Shown here piece by piece: positions 45,572 to 57,710 of a DNA stretch of 64,000 nt. Location of the stretch: the NCBI GenBank assembly GCA_020831965.1, contig JAFIFP010000004.1, positions 157,926 through 221,925 on the forward strand. The letters are read 5' to 3'. Made by a program: the position numbers and the translations under genes. The stretch is from Idiomarina sp. (lineage in GTDB: Bacteria > Pseudomonadota > Gammaproteobacteria > Enterobacterales > Alteromonadaceae). The stretch's first letter is position 1; every line of letters starts with the position of its first letter. The notes beneath the pieces are model-generated. The model was not told the origin of the DNA. It saw nothing but the letters and a program-made list of their open reading frames with translations, and searched no databases.

Positions 45572-46534
45572 ATGAGTGATGAGTCGTTAAAATCTTGGGA
45601 CTTGCCGGACATTACAGAGGACGGCACACCTGAGGAAAGTCGTCGAAATGCGCTGAATAAGCCTCTTCGTTGGCGTTATGAGCCGCCTGAGTCGGACCGG
45701 GAAGATGGCTCTGACGATGATGAGCATGCACCTATGGGAATGACGGCGGAGGCGCTTGAAGCGATCCGCGAAGCAGCCCGTTTAGAAGGCTTTGAAGAAG
45801 GCCGGAAAGAAGGATTAGAAACGGGTCACAAAGAAGGTTTTGACGCCGGTTATGCGGATGGTGAAAAAGCCGGCCGTGAAGCGGGTGAAAAGGCTGCAAG
45901 TGAGACAGCTGCAGCGCTTCAGCAGCAGCTGAGTGAGCGTTGGGAAGTGATTATCGAAGCCTTGCGCCAACCGACCAAGTTGGTGGATGAGGCATTAGAG
46001 AAGCAGCTCATTCATATGGTGATGGAACTCGCGCGCGCAGTCTGCTGGCAAGAAGTCACACAGAACCCTGAGATTGTTCGAGAAGCCTTGAAACGCGGTA
46101 TCCAAGATTTAGGCATGTCCTCGCAACGCGTTGAGATTCATGTGAACCCAGAAGACTTTATGTTGATTGACAGTCGCTGGGACGAGAAAACTCGCACCGA
46201 TAAAGGTTGGTTTGTTTACTCAGATGAGGCAGTTTCACGCGGCGGATGCCGTATTCAAACACCATTAGCTGAAATTGATACGAGCCTAGAAGCGCGTATG
46301 GCTGAAGTGTTTGAGAACTTGCTAAACGGCTTGGGCAGTGCAACGCCGGTCAAGAAATCGGTTGCCGAGCCCTCCGCAACGTCAGATACAAGCTCGAAAG
46401 CAACTCCGAATGTAACCTCTAATACAGCCTCTACGACAACCCCTATAACAACGAGAGAGGCGCCGCCTATGGCACCTTCTGATGACACTCACGACAATAG
46501 TGAGGACTCCGATGACCTTAGCAACACGGATTGA
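45572..46534 (+). CDS. fliH: Flagellar assembly protein FliH
   Basis: 320 residues, longer than common FliH proteins. The central GxxxG run ([31 protein letters not shown]; ~residues 70-110) is the FliH hallmark, followed by the dimer/FliI-binding domain. FliH regulates the FliI ATPase of the export apparatus. The last ~60 residues form a Ser/Thr-rich, low-complexity tail ending in an acidic stretch, absent from typical homologues. Its end overlaps fliI by 23 bases. Confidence 0.93.
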   Translation: MSDESLKSWDLPDITEDGTPEESRRNALNKPLRWRYEPPESDREDGSDDDEHAPMGMTAEALEAIREAARLEGFEEGRKEGLETGHKEGFDAGYADGEKAGREAGEKAASETAAALQQQLSERWEVIIEALRQPTKLVDEALEKQLIHMVMELARAVCWQEVTQNPEIVREALKRGIQDLGMSSQRVEIHVNPEDFMLIDSRWDEKTRTDKGWFVYSDEAVSRGGCRIQTPLAEIDTSLEARMAEVFENLLNGLGSATPVKKSVAEPSATSDTSSKATPNVTSNTASTTTPITTREAPPMAPSDDTHDNSEDSDDLSNTD

Positions 46535-47840
46535 TCGCCACTTATCACGAATTCATGATGCGCGTCCGCGGGTGTCGGGTCATTTGACACGCGTTGTCGG
46601 TCTGACCTTTGAAGCAGTCGGTGTGCGTGCGGCCATTGGTTCCTTGTGTGCTGTAGAAACGTCCATCGGTGAGGTCATTGCCGAGGTGGTAGGGTTTGAC
46701 GACGATATTATTTACCTGATGCCGCATGATGATGCTCATGGTGTTCTACCTGGAGCACGCGTGCGTCCACTATCCCGTCGCGCGGGTGTTCCTCTTGGTA
46801 TGGAATTGCTGGGGCGCGTGATTGATGGTTCCGGGAATCCGCTGGATGATAAAGGTCCCGTTGTGACCACACATCATGCGCTCAGCGAACGGCAGAAAAT
46901 GAACCCCCTGATTCGCAGGCCCATACGCGAACCTTTAGATGTTGGTGTCACTGCCATTAATGGTTTGATTACGGTTGGTCAAGGCCAACGCATGGGGTTA
47001 TTTGCCGGTAGTGGCGTGGGTAAAAGTGTCTTGATGGGCATGATGACTCGAGGCACAACGGCTGATGTGATCGTGGTGGGGCTCATTGGTGAGCGTGGCC
47101 GTGAGGTGAAAGAGTTCATTGAGGACATTCTTGGCGAAGACGGATTGGGCCGTGCCGTGGTGGTTGCTTCGCCCGCGGATCAATCGCCGCTAATGCGCTT
47201 GCGTGGCTGTGAAACTGCGGCACAAATCGCAGAGTACTTCCGTGATCAAGGCCTGAACGTTCTACTACTACTCGACTCTTTGACGCGTTATGCCATGGCG
47301 CAACGGGAAATCGCACTTGCTATTGGTGAGCCACCCGCAACCAAGGGATATCCGCCTTCGGTCTTCGCTAAGCTGCCAGCGTTAGTGGAACGCGCCGGTA
47401 ACGGCGGACCGGGTCAGGGCTCGATTACCGCGTTCTATACCGTTTTGACGGAAGGTGATGACTTACAAGATCCGATTGCAGATGCCGCTCGGGCGATTCT
47501 AGATGGCCACATTGTGCTATCGCGGCAATTGGCTGAGTCGGGTCATTATCCAGCCATTGATGTTGAGGCGTCAGTGAGCCGGGTTATGCCACAGGTTGTG
47601 AGTCCAGAGCATTTACAACATGCCATGGCGATTAAGCAGCTCTATTCGACCTATCAACGCAGTCGCGACTTAATTAGTATCGGCGCCTACAGTCGAGGTT
47701 CGGATCCACGTGTGGACAAAGCGATTCAACTGATGCCACTGATGGACCGCTACTTACAGCAGGGCATGCTAGATATTTCGCCCTATGATGATTGCGTGAC
47801 TGTGCTTGGCCAACTTGCGCAACAGGCGAACGCCCGATGA
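46512..47840 (+). CDS. fliI: Flagellum-specific ATPase FliI
   Basis: Start taken at ATG 46512 with GAGGA upstream; the further in-frame ATG at 46482 has no such site. 442 residues. Walker A is [13 protein letters not shown] near residue 165, and Walker B is [11 protein letters not shown]. FliI is the F1-beta-like ATPase powering export of flagellar subunits, working with FliH and FliJ. Its stop overlaps the fliJ start (ATGA). Confidence 0.97.
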   Translation: MTLATRIDRHLSRIHDARPRVSGHLTRVVGLTFEAVGVRAAIGSLCAVETSIGEVIAEVVGFDDDIIYLMPHDDAHGVLPGARVRPLSRRAGVPLGMELLGRVIDGSGNPLDDKGPVVTTHHALSERQKMNPLIRRPIREPLDVGVTAINGLITVGQGQRMGLFAGSGVGKSVLMGMMTRGTTADVIVVGLIGERGREVKEFIEDILGEDGLGRAVVVASPADQSPLMRLRGCETAAQIAEYFRDQGLNVLLLLDSLTRYAMAQREIALAIGEPPATKGYPPSVFAKLPALVERAGNGGPGQGSITAFYTVLTEGDDLQDPIADAARAILDGHIVLSRQLAESGHYPAIDVEASVSRVMPQVVSPEHLQHAMAIKQLYSTYQRSRDLISIGAYSRGSDPRVDKAIQLMPLMDRYLQQGMLDISPYDDCVTVLGQLAQQANAR

Positions 47841-48286
47841 AACTCGAAAGCTTGCGGATGGTTCTGGATCTTGAGCAGCGGCGAGAAGACGAAGCTGCAC
47901 GGGAGTTTGGTCGTGTTCGTCATCAATTTAGTTTGCAAGAACGCCGTTTGTCAGGACTCGAAACTTACCGCTCCGAATATTTAACACAAGCGAATCAGCG
48001 CGCCACCGTAGGTATGGGATCCGTCAGTTTTGGGCACTATCATGCGTTTGTGGGGAAGCTTGATGTGGGGATCTCTCAGCAACGAGAGGCCCTGTACCGC
48101 TTAGAAAAAGAACTCGAAGAAGTGCGGCAGCATTGGCTGCATCGGCAGCAGCGTCGTAAAGCGATTGAGTTCTTGCTTGAACAACGTGAGCAAGAAATTG
48201 ATAAGGTTCGTCGACGCCAGGAGCAGCGCAATTCTGATGAGTTTGCCATGCAAGGTTTTTTACGTCGCGCCCGCGAACAAAGTTAA
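47837..48286 (+). CDS. fliJ: Flagellar export chaperone FliJ
   Basis: 149 residues, almost entirely predicted coiled coil rich in Glu, Arg and Gln ([20 protein letters not shown] at the start, [23 protein letters not shown] end), as expected for FliJ, the gamma-like stalk of the export ATPase. Start set at ATG 47837, overlapping the fliI stop; the longer ORF reading into fliI is not needed. Last gene of the fliE transcription unit, since a new promoter follows. Confidence 0.92.
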   Translation: MKLESLRMVLDLEQRREDEAAREFGRVRHQFSLQERRLSGLETYRSEYLTQANQRATVGMGSVSFGHYHAFVGKLDVGISQQREALYRLEKELEEVRQHWLHRQQRRKAIEFLLEQREQEIDKVRRRQEQRNSDEFAMQGFLRRAREQS

Positions 48287-48288
48287 AT

Positions 48289-48305
48289 CAGGCACGCATA
48301 TTGCA
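48289..48305 (+). promoter_or_regulatory. Sigma-54 promoter of fliKLMNOPQR-flhB
   Basis: CAGGCACG-CATA-TTGCA differs from the consensus only at the base before GG; GG (48291) to GC (48303) spacing is 12. It lies just after the fliJ stop, with a ~40-base leader to fliK. In Vibrio the fliK unit is a class III, FlrC-dependent operon, which fits. Confidence 0.85.
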
Positions 48306-48355
48306 GTGTTTCGTCAGAGACGTTTTAACGACCTGACAATGGTGCGAGAAACACG

Positions 48356-50137
48356 ATGCAGATAACTCAAATACTTCCTCAAAGCGAGCCAGTGCTGCCG
48401 CCAACTCAGCGGGCAGCAGAGGTGAAAGCTTATGATAAATCGAAAGATTTCGATGATGCACTCGCAAGTGAGAAGGAACGTCGAGAGCTTGACGCTCAAG
48501 CAAAGCGGCAAGCGGCAAAAGTTGCCGGTAAGGATTCAAGTGACGAGAGTTCCGCGCCTGAGCACTTTATTGCCGACGATGAGGTGCTTGAAGTTGATGA
48601 TGAGTCGTTAACTGCTAACCAAACATATAGCGGGCAGGCGGACGAGGATCAGTCTAATGAGGACCAGGACGATTGGCACGACTTCTTAGCGTCGGTGATG
48701 GCGATCACACAAGACAGTTCGAAAAAGTCTTCTGACGAGCCAGACATGGCCGCTACCGTATTGCCCGAAAACCCAGAGAATCCTGAGATTATCCTAAAGC
48801 CTGAAATGGCAGCTAGTAATGAAGAGATAACTGAAGATGCGGAGAGTGACACGCCGATTCGGGAAGCGGCTAGCGACACTCCTGTGAGTACTGACGGCGC
48901 GGACGCGGCACTGTTACTGGATAGTTTGATTGAGCAGTTACTGCGAGAGAATCCAGAGCTTGATGAACAAAAATTACGAGTCGCTGTTGACCAGTTAAGT
49001 GAGCAACTGGGTAGCGCACTTGCAGCATTGAAAGCTGGTGATTTGACGACGTTTGAACAACAACTTAACGCTTTGTCATTACCCGAAGGACTGACCGATG
49101 CCGTATCAACCTGGCTGCAGGCCGTGTTGACTTTGGATCAAGAGCAGGAGAATTGGGGTGATGCTGAGCAACGACTGATTCTGCAGGAACTCGCATCGTT
49201 ACTGATCTGGCTTGGTCAGGATGAAAGCGCCTTGAAGGAAGAGCTGAAGGCTGACCCTAAAATAGCAAGTGATGCATCACCAGCGCAGAGTTTACAGGGC
49301 ACGCTTGATCGCCTGTTAAGCCGCATAGATGACGCCGGTAATGAACGGCAAGTGCGGCAAAATGAACGTGTCGATGCATCAGGTCCGCGACCTGACATGA
49401 GCGCGGCACCTCGGCCAAATCAAGTGCTTGCCGCCTTTATTGCTGCAGCGCGCGAAATGCGAGCAGCAGAAACGCAGAATTCGGAAGCTACCTCAAAAGG
49501 CGGCGACACGCCCTTAGTGCAACGTTTTGAAGGCGCCTTGAGTGCAATGGTTACAGACGCTCGACCGGCTAATGTGGTGCCACAAGTTGCGACAGTGAAT
49601 AGCACAGCGAACCCGACGACAGCGCAAGCGGCGAATTTGAACCCAGGAGCGCCATTACCAACGCAAGGCACCAATGAAACTCCGTTTGAGCAGGCGCGTC
49701 AGATTCAACAGCACATTGAGTTGTTTGGACCACAGGCACCAGCCCAGCTACGTGACCAAGTGGCGGTAATGTATAACAGCCGTCACCAGTTCGCTGAAAT
49801 GCGGCTTGACCCGCCAGAACTAGGACGTTTGCAGATTCGTCTGCAAATGACCGGTGAGCAAGCCATTGTAACTTTCCAAGTGAGCTCACCACAGGCTCGA
49901 GAAGCGGTTGAGCAAGCGTTGCCTCGGTTGAAGGAAATGCTGGAAGAGCAAGGTATTCAGTTGGCAGATGCCAATGTTCGTGAAGAGTCGCAGCAATTGC
50001 AGCAACAGTTCGCCGAGCAGGGCAGTTCGTCGGGGGGCAAGGGTGAAGCTGGCGAAAAATCGGCCGATACAGAGGCTGATGATGTTGAAAGTGTAAATGT
50101 TCGCGTGCCACTCGGGCGCATTGATTATTACGCCTAA
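48356..50137 (+). CDS. fliK: Flagellar hook-length control protein FliK
   Basis: 593 residues. The first ~400 are low-complexity, acidic and Ala/Gln-rich, as usual for the stretched ruler region. The C-terminal Flg_hook domain is clear near 470-560 (MRLDPPELGRLQIRLQM, EALPRLKEMLEEQGIQL-type helix). FliK sets hook length and switches FlhB to filament export. Only a weak Shine-Dalgarno is visible. Confidence 0.93.
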   Translation: MQITQILPQSEPVLPPTQRAAEVKAYDKSKDFDDALASEKERRELDAQAKRQAAKVAGKDSSDESSAPEHFIADDEVLEVDDESLTANQTYSGQADEDQSNEDQDDWHDFLASVMAITQDSSKKSSDEPDMAATVLPENPENPEIILKPEMAASNEEITEDAESDTPIREAASDTPVSTDGADAALLLDSLIEQLLRENPELDEQKLRVAVDQLSEQLGSALAALKAGDLTTFEQQLNALSLPEGLTDAVSTWLQAVLTLDQEQENWGDAEQRLILQELASLLIWLGQDESALKEELKADPKIASDASPAQSLQGTLDRLLSRIDDAGNERQVRQNERVDASGPRPDMSAAPRPNQVLAAFIAAAREMRAAETQNSEATSKGGDTPLVQRFEGALSAMVTDARPANVVPQVATVNSTANPTTAQAANLNPGAPLPTQGTNETPFEQARQIQQHIELFGPQAPAQLRDQVAVMYNSRHQFAEMRLDPPELGRLQIRLQMTGEQAIVTFQVSSPQAREAVEQALPRLKEMLEEQGIQLADANVREESQQLQQQFAEQGSSSGGKGEAGEKSADTEADDVESVNVRVPLGRIDYYA

Positions 50138-50191
50138 TGAGAGGCTGTGGTAGCCTTGCCATAGGGAAGGGCAACTAAAGAGGTCAACACA

Positions 50192-50710
50192 ATGGCTGCG
50201 GAAATTGAAGAGCAAGAAGAGCAGGTCGAAGAAGAAAGCACGGGTGGCGGCAAAAAGCTGATCCTAATCATCGCCCTCGCATTGGTTGTTGTGATTGGTG
50301 GAGCGATTGCATTCTTTGTGCTGCTGAGTGGTGAGGACGGTTTACCCTTAACGGGTGGTTCGGACAGTGCACGCTCGGGCGCGCCGGCAGGCACCGCTTA
50401 TTACGTGTCAATGCCACGAGCTTTTGTTTTTAATGTACCCGGCCAATCACGGGATCGCTTGGTACAGATATCGGTGCAATTAATGGTGCGTGGAACGCGC
50501 AATGAAGACTTAGCGCGACAGAATGTTCCGGCCATTGAAGGTGTGTTACATCGGACATTTTCTGCGACGACCGCGGAGCGGTTGCAGACCGGTGAGGGAC
50601 GAATTGAGTTGCGCGAAGTTGCTTTAACGGCATTACGTATGGAGTTAGAGCGATTAACTGGAAGCCCGGTAGTAGAAGAAGTTCTATTTACTGGCTTCGT
50701 TATGCAATAG
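50192..50710 (+). CDS. fliL: Flagellar basal body-associated protein FliL
   Basis: 172 residues: an acidic N-terminus, a membrane segment near 25-48 (LILIIALALVVVIGGAIAFFVLL), then the FliL periplasmic domain. FliL sits by the stator and supports motor torque. GAGG lies before the ATG, and fliM follows after 10 bases. Confidence 0.95.
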   Translation: MAAEIEEQEEQVEEESTGGGKKLILIIALALVVVIGGAIAFFVLLSGEDGLPLTGGSDSARSGAPAGTAYYVSMPRAFVFNVPGQSRDRLVQISVQLMVRGTRNEDLARQNVPAIEGVLHRTFSATTAERLQTGEGRIELREVALTALRMELERLTGSPVVEEVLFTGFVMQ

Positions 50711-50720
50711 GTGAAGAACC

Positions 50721-51800
50721 ATGGCTGTGAGCGATTTATTATCACAAGACGAAATTGACGCGCTATTACATGGTGTGGACGACGTCGAAGAAGAGGAAAC
50801 AGAATCCTCGGCCTCGGCTGCGGATGCGGTTGATTTCGACTTCTCGTCGCAAGATCGAATTGTACGTGGGCGTATGCCTACGCTGGAGATTGTGAACGAG
50901 CGATTCGCTCGCCATATGCGCATTAGCTTATTCAATATGATGCGCCGCAGTGCGGAAGTGTCAATTAACGGCGTACAGATGATCAAGTTTGGCGAATACG
51001 TGCACACACTGTTCGTACCCACCAGCTTGAACATGGTGCGGTTTCGCCCCCTCAAGGGCACCGCGTTGATAACCATGGAAGCGCGTTTAGTATTTATTTT
51101 AGTGGATAACTTTTTCGGTGGTGACGGTCGTTATCACGCAAAGATCGAAGGGCGTGAATTTACCCCCACTGAGCGCCGGATTATTCAGATGCTGCTGAAG
51201 TTAATCTTTGAGGATTACAAAGAAGCTTGGGCGCCGGTGATGGACGTAGGTTTTGAGTACTTAGACTCTGAAGTTAACCCTGCAATGGCCAACATCGTGA
51301 GCCCAACCGAGGTTATTGTTATCAGTTCGTTTCATATTGAGCTGGATGGCGGTGGTGGTGATTTCCATGTGGCGCTTCCTTACTCAATGCTTGAGCCCAT
51401 TCGTGAACTTCTGGATGCGGGTGTACAGAGCGATAAAGAAGACACGGATTTACGCTGGAGTAAGGCTTTACGAGATGAAATTCTCGATGTGCCAGTCGAA
51501 ATGCGCGCTAAGTTGTGTGAAAACGAACTGTCTCTCCGTGAAGTGATGGATCTTGAGACCGGCGATATTATTCCAATCGATATGCCTGAGAACCTGACAG
51601 TGTTTATCGAAGATTTACCGACCTTCCGAGGTAAGTTAGGACGGTCACGCGATAACTTAGCAATTAAGATTGCTTCGAAGATTCCACGTCCAGAGACAGT
51701 GAAATCGGATATTCATATGCTGACCCGCGGAGGCCGTCGTATCGGTGGTGACGCGGAATTACAAGAACTTGAGAAAGACTTTGATCCCAAGGCGCGATAA
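50721..51800 (+). CDS. fliM: Flagellar motor switch protein FliM
   Basis: 359 residues. The N-terminal CheY-P binding peptide LLSQDEIDALLHG is present, then the middle CheC-like domain (RFARHMRISLFNMMRRS, with the GGDG loop NFFGGDGRY) and a C-terminal FliN-like domain. FliM forms the C-ring with FliG and FliN. AGGTGAAG precedes the ATG. Confidence 0.97.
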   Translation: MAVSDLLSQDEIDALLHGVDDVEEEETESSASAADAVDFDFSSQDRIVRGRMPTLEIVNERFARHMRISLFNMMRRSAEVSINGVQMIKFGEYVHTLFVPTSLNMVRFRPLKGTALITMEARLVFILVDNFFGGDGRYHAKIEGREFTPTERRIIQMLLKLIFEDYKEAWAPVMDVGFEYLDSEVNPAMANIVSPTEVIVISSFHIELDGGGGDFHVALPYSMLEPIRELLDAGVQSDKEDTDLRWSKALRDEILDVPVEMRAKLCENELSLREVMDLETGDIIPIDMPENLTVFIEDLPTFRGKLGRSRDNLAIKIASKIPRPETVKSDIHMLTRGGRRIGGDAELQELEKDFDPKAR

Positions 51801-51817
51801 GGTGTCAGGAGGCAACA

Positions 51818-52255
51818 ATGAGTGATGATACTAAGAAAGGCGAAGATACGAGCGATATGGACGATTGGGAAGCTGCGTTAGCTGAACAAGCGGCTACTGA
51901 AGGTGATGATGGCACCGATATCGAAGGTCTGGGTAATGTGAAAACGGCGCAACTGGAAGAGTTAAGCGACGAGGGTAGCGTGGGTCCTGAAGAGACACGC
52001 AAGCTCGATGCGATTCTAGATATTCCGGTAACCATCTCGATGGAAGTTGGGCGTAGCCAAATTAGCATTCGTAATTTATTGCAGTTGAACCAAGGTTCGG
52101 TTGTAGAACTTGAACGTATCGCTGGTGAGCCTCTTGATGTGCTGGTGAATGGCACATTGATAGCGCATGGCGAAGTGGTGGTGGTGAATGATAAGTTCGG
52201 TATTCGCCTCACTGACGTAATTAGCCAGATTGAACGGATCCGGAAACTGAAATAA
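51818..52255 (+). CDS. fliN: Flagellar motor switch protein FliN
   Basis: 145 residues: an acidic variable N-terminus (~60 residues) and the conserved SpoA domain (DIPVTISMEVGRSQISIRNL, GEVVVVNDKFGIRLTDV). C-ring subunit. It has AGGAGG before the ATG and overlaps fliO (TAATG). Confidence 0.97.
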   Translation: MSDDTKKGEDTSDMDDWEAALAEQAATEGDDGTDIEGLGNVKTAQLEELSDEGSVGPEETRKLDAILDIPVTISMEVGRSQISIRNLLQLNQGSVVELERIAGEPLDVLVNGTLIAHGEVVVVNDKFGIRLTDVISQIERIRKLK

Positions 52256-52593
52256 TGGAAATGCAAGCTGCAGCAACGACACCTCCCCTCGCTTGGGAAC
52301 ATGTGTTTGCCACTTTTGGTATGCTCTTAGTCGTTCTTGTGGTGATTTTCGGTTTAGCCTGGGTAGTTCGCAAGCTCAATGGCCAGTTGCCTGGCCAGCG
52401 AGCTGGGATGAAGATAGTCACTTCGATGGCCCTCGGAACCCGCGAGCGGTTGTTAGTAGTGAAAGTTGGTAATGAGTATGTTTTGCTCGGCACGACCCCA
52501 AACAACATACACTATATCAAAGAGTTACCATCAGATTTTGGCGAGACGTTGAAGTTGCAAGAGGGTAGTGACAAGAAAGCGCCTCTTGTATGA
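52255..52593 (+). CDS. fliO: Flagellar biosynthesis protein FliO
   Basis: 112 residues with one membrane segment near 18-38 and the conserved LGTRERLLVVKVGNEYVLLG block. FliO helps assemble the FliP ring of the export gate. Start codon shares the last A of the fliN stop. Confidence 0.92.
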   Translation: MEMQAAATTPPLAWEHVFATFGMLLVVLVVIFGLAWVVRKLNGQLPGQRAGMKIVTSMALGTRERLLVVKVGNEYVLLGTTPNNIHYIKELPSDFGETLKLQEGSDKKAPLV

Positions 52594-52647
52594 GTAGCGT
52601 CACGGCGCAATAATGGCGTATCACAACAATAAACGGTCCTAAACCGC

Positions 52648-53397
52648 ATGAAATACCTAGTTCTCGTGTTACTTGCTGTGCTTGCGGCGCTTGTCCCAGA
52701 TATTGTTCAGGCCCAGCAAGATAGTGTTACAGCGATTACTGTGACAACCAATGATGACGGTACGCAAGAGTACTCGGTAACCTTGCAGATACTCTTTATC
52801 ATGACCGCGCTGAGTTTTATTCCGGCTATGGTCATCATGATGACATCCTTTACGCGAATTATTGTGGTGCTTGCGATTCTCCGTCAGGCCATTGGTCTGC
52901 AGTCCTCACCATCGAATCAGATTCTTATCGGTATTGCCCTATTTCTGACCTTCTTCATCATGACGCCGGTACTTAATACAATTAATGAAGAAGCTCTCCA
53001 GCCGTACATGGCAGAAGAAATTACTCCGCTCGAAGCATTAGAACGTGCGCGGGCGCCAGTGAAAGCCTTTATGTTGTCCCAAACTCGGGTAACGGATCTC
53101 GAGACCTTTCTCGACATCGCAGGTTATTTGGACGTGGAGTCACCGGAAGATGTTCCGATGAGTGTCCTAATTCCAGCCTTTATTACCAGTGAGTTAAAAA
53201 CCGCGTTCCAGATTGGCTTTATGATCTTCATTCCATTCCTCATCATCGACTTAACTGTTGCGAGTGTTTTGATGGCGATGGGTATGATGATGTTGTCGCC
53301 GATGTTGGTATCGCTACCCTTTAAGTTAATGCTATTTGTGTTAGTTGATGGCTGGAGCTTGGTCATGAGGACCTTGGCCGGCAGCTTCGGCTTGTAG
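52648..53397 (+). CDS. fliP: Flagellar export gate protein FliP
   Basis: 249 residues with a cleavable signal peptide ([19 protein letters not shown]) and four membrane segments; the family signatures [20 protein letters not shown] and [16 protein letters not shown] are intact. Core of the FliPQR export pore. No clear Shine-Dalgarno was found before this ATG, and the 54 bases after fliO show no promoter. Confidence 0.97.
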   Translation: MKYLVLVLLAVLAALVPDIVQAQQDSVTAITVTTNDDGTQEYSVTLQILFIMTALSFIPAMVIMMTSFTRIIVVLAILRQAIGLQSSPSNQILIGIALFLTFFIMTPVLNTINEEALQPYMAEEITPLEALERARAPVKAFMLSQTRVTDLETFLDIAGYLDVESPEDVPMSVLIPAFITSELKTAFQIGFMIFIPFLIIDLTVASVLMAMGMMMLSPMLVSLPFKLMLFVLVDGWSLVMRTLAGSFGL

Positions 53398-53410
53398 CGA
53401 GGAGGAACCG

Positions 53411-53680
53411 ATGAGTCCAGAGGTATTCCTAGACGTATTTCGCGACGCGCTATTTATGATTGTGTTGATGGTCAGTGCCATCATTGTGCCGAGTCTTATT
53501 GTGGGACTGGCGGTGGCTGTTTTCCAAGCAGCGACCTCAATTAACGAGCAAACCTTGAGCTTCTTGCCGCGTTTGCTGGTAACCATTATGACAATTGGGA
53601 TTGGCGGCCATTGGTTTGTTCAGCAGTTAATGGACTTTACCATCGGTATGTATATGCGTATCCCTGAAGTCGTTGGCTAA
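53411..53680 (+). CDS. fliQ: Flagellar export gate protein FliQ
   Basis: 89 residues, two membrane segments, with QAATSINEQTLSFLPR between them. FliPQR pore subunit. A strong GAGGAGG precedes the ATG; its stop overlaps the fliR start (TAATG). Confidence 0.97.
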   Translation: MSPEVFLDVFRDALFMIVLMVSAIIVPSLIVGLAVAVFQAATSINEQTLSFLPRLLVTIMTIGIGGHWFVQQLMDFTIGMYMRIPEVVG

Positions 53681-54462
53681 TGGTTCTAGAGCTTGATGTC
53701 ATCCTCAGCTGGTTGGCGCAGCATTATTGGCCCTTCGTTCGCGTCAGCAGCATGTTTATTACCATGGCGCTATTCAGTGGTAGAAGCATTCCTGTACGCA
53801 TAAAAATATTTACAGCCGTCGCTATTATTATTGGTATTGCTCCTGTCTTACCTCCAGTAAACTATCCCTTTGATCCCGTGTCAGTGCAGGGCATGATGAT
53901 TACTGCGCAGCAAGTAGTTATTGGCTCTTTGTTGGGCATTTTGTCGCTGATGGTGATTAATACTTTTACCATTGCCGGGCAAATCCTCGGTATGCAAATT
54001 GGCTTAGGTTTCGCGGCTATGGTGGATCCCAGCACAGGTCAGCAAGTGCCGGTGCTGGCGCAGTTCTATCTCATGTTAGCGACCCTAATGTTTTTGGCTT
54101 TTGACGGTCACTTGATGATGATCCGGGTTGTGGTGGCGAGCTTTGACGCTGTACCGATTGGACCTCGTGGACTCGATGCAGATGCTTTCTATTATGTGGC
54201 GAACTGGGGTTCGTGGATGTTCGCGGCCGCTATGACTTTCGCGTTATCCGCGGTGGTGTCGATCCTGACCATGAATTTGGCGTTCGGTATTATGACGCGT
54301 GCTGCGCCACAGCTAAATATTTTCACGATCGGCTTTCCAATTAAGATGATCTCGGGACTAGCGATTTTGTGGCTGACCATCGGTAACTTCATTGTCCACT
54401 TTGAGAATCAGTGGAATCGTGGCATTGAAGCATTATGTTTTGTGCTTGGCGGAAGCTGCTAG
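53680..54462 (+). CDS. fliR: Flagellar export gate protein FliR
   Basis: 260 residues, about six membrane segments, typical FliR length. Contains GLGFAAMVDPSTGQQVPVL and the LNIFTIGFPIKMISGL signature. FliR closes the FliPQ helical pore. Confidence 0.96.
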   Translation: MVLELDVILSWLAQHYWPFVRVSSMFITMALFSGRSIPVRIKIFTAVAIIIGIAPVLPPVNYPFDPVSVQGMMITAQQVVIGSLLGILSLMVINTFTIAGQILGMQIGLGFAAMVDPSTGQQVPVLAQFYLMLATLMFLAFDGHLMMIRVVVASFDAVPIGPRGLDADAFYYVANWGSWMFAAAMTFALSAVVSILTMNLAFGIMTRAAPQLNIFTIGFPIKMISGLAILWLTIGNFIVHFENQWNRGIEALCFVLGGSC

Positions 54463-54471
54463 GGGGACGCT

Positions 54472-55611
54472 ATGGCAGAAACTGATCAGGAACGCACAGA
54501 AGAACCCACGGCCAAAAAAATGGAGCAAGCCCGTGAGAAAGGGCAAATTGCACGCTCCAAGGAACTCGGTACCCTCGGGGTTCTTTTCTCTTCAGCGGTG
54601 GCACTTATCCTGATCGCTCCGTTTCTGTCGACTTCGTTGCAGCGCATTATGACCATGCAGTTCTCGCTCGATCGCGGCGCAATTTTTGATCCGAATACGG
54701 CGTTCAGGTTTTGGGGGGAAATTGGCAGCGCGCTATTACTACCCATGGGTCTCTATTTCTTTATTGTCGCGCTTGGAGCCTTTATCGCGAATATCATCTT
54801 AGGGGGCTTTAATTTCAGTTGGCAGGCCACTTACCCGAAAGCTTCCAAGATGAATCCGCTAAAGGGCCTAAAGCGCATGTTCGGCGTGCAGGCGCTTGTC
54901 GAACTGATTAAGAGCATCGCAAAGTTTGGGGTTGTGGTGACCGTCGCCTTTTTCCTGTTGCGTTGGCAGTTCCCGAACATTATTCGGCTTTCCGATGGTT
55001 TGCTGCCATACATCTTTGTCGACGCCGTCGAACTTGTGGGGTTAATTTTTCTTCTCCTCGTTTGCAGTTTACTTGTGATTGTCTCTATCGATGTGCCTTA
55101 CCAAAGTCATAAGCACCACAAGCAACTCAAAATGACCAAGCAAGAAGTGAAAGATGAGCGTAAGAACGCTGAGGGTAGCCCCGAAGTGAAGGGGAAGATT
55201 CGACAAATGCAGTTGTCGATGTTGATGCGGCGGATGATGCAGGATGTGCCGCAAGCCGACGTGGTAGTGACCAACCCGACTCACTACGCCGTGGCTCTTC
55301 AGTATGATCCCATGGGGAATTCAGCACCACGCGTGGTGGCCAAAGGTACGGATGATATTGCTGCGAAGATCCGGGAAGTGGCGATGGACAGTCAAGTTCC
55401 TATTTTACAGAATCCACCACTTGCTCGAGCTGTCTACTACACCACCAAAATTGGTCATGAAATCCCAGAGGGATTATTTATGGCGGTGGCTCAAATTCTG
55501 GCTTATGTGTATCAATTACGAGATTACAAACGCGGTCGTGGCAAGCGCCCCCGCACACCGAGCAAGAACTTACCTATTCCAGATCACCTACGATACGATG
55601 ACGAGGAGTAA
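54472..55611 (+). CDS. flhB: Flagellar export switch protein FlhB
   Basis: 379 residues: four membrane segments, then a cytoplasmic domain with the autocleavage motif NPTH (VVVTNPTHYAVAL, Asn268). FlhB switches export from hook to filament proteins on signal from FliK. AGGGGGA precedes the ATG. In most gammaproteobacteria flhA follows; here the next gene is nadE with its own promoter, so the flagellar operon ends here. Confidence 0.97.
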   Translation: MAETDQERTEEPTAKKMEQAREKGQIARSKELGTLGVLFSSAVALILIAPFLSTSLQRIMTMQFSLDRGAIFDPNTAFRFWGEIGSALLLPMGLYFFIVALGAFIANIILGGFNFSWQATYPKASKMNPLKGLKRMFGVQALVELIKSIAKFGVVVTVAFFLLRWQFPNIIRLSDGLLPYIFVDAVELVGLIFLLLVCSLLVIVSIDVPYQSHKHHKQLKMTKQEVKDERKNAEGSPEVKGKIRQMQLSMLMRRMMQDVPQADVVVTNPTHYAVALQYDPMGNSAPRVVAKGTDDIAAKIREVAMDSQVPILQNPPLARAVYYTTKIGHEIPEGLFMAVAQILAYVYQLRDYKRGRGKRPRTPSKNLPIPDHLRYDDEE

Positions 55612-55620
55612 GCGGCAGGT

Positions 55621-55649
55621 TTGCCTGCATTCTTGCCATCAGCTATTAT
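55621..55649 (+). promoter_or_regulatory. Sigma-70 promoter of nadE
   Basis: -35 TTGCCT (55621-55626), 17-bp spacer, -10 TATTAT (55644-55649), 35 bases before the nadE ATG. A small GCAGG-TTTG-CCTGC hairpin overlaps the -35 and may be a weak terminator of the flagellar operon. Confidence 0.65.
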
Positions 55650-55683
55650 GCGCGCCAGTAGTTGGCCCTAACAAAGAGCTCCC

Positions 55684-57681
<1,998 letters not shown>

Positions 57682-57710
57682 GGGAATCAATTGGTGAGTC
57701 GAGCGTAAGG

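Noticed and set aside
37066..55611. Foreign origin of the flagellar block
   Set aside because: Base composition and gene order look like the rest of the window and like other Alteromonadales; no integrase or flanking repeats.
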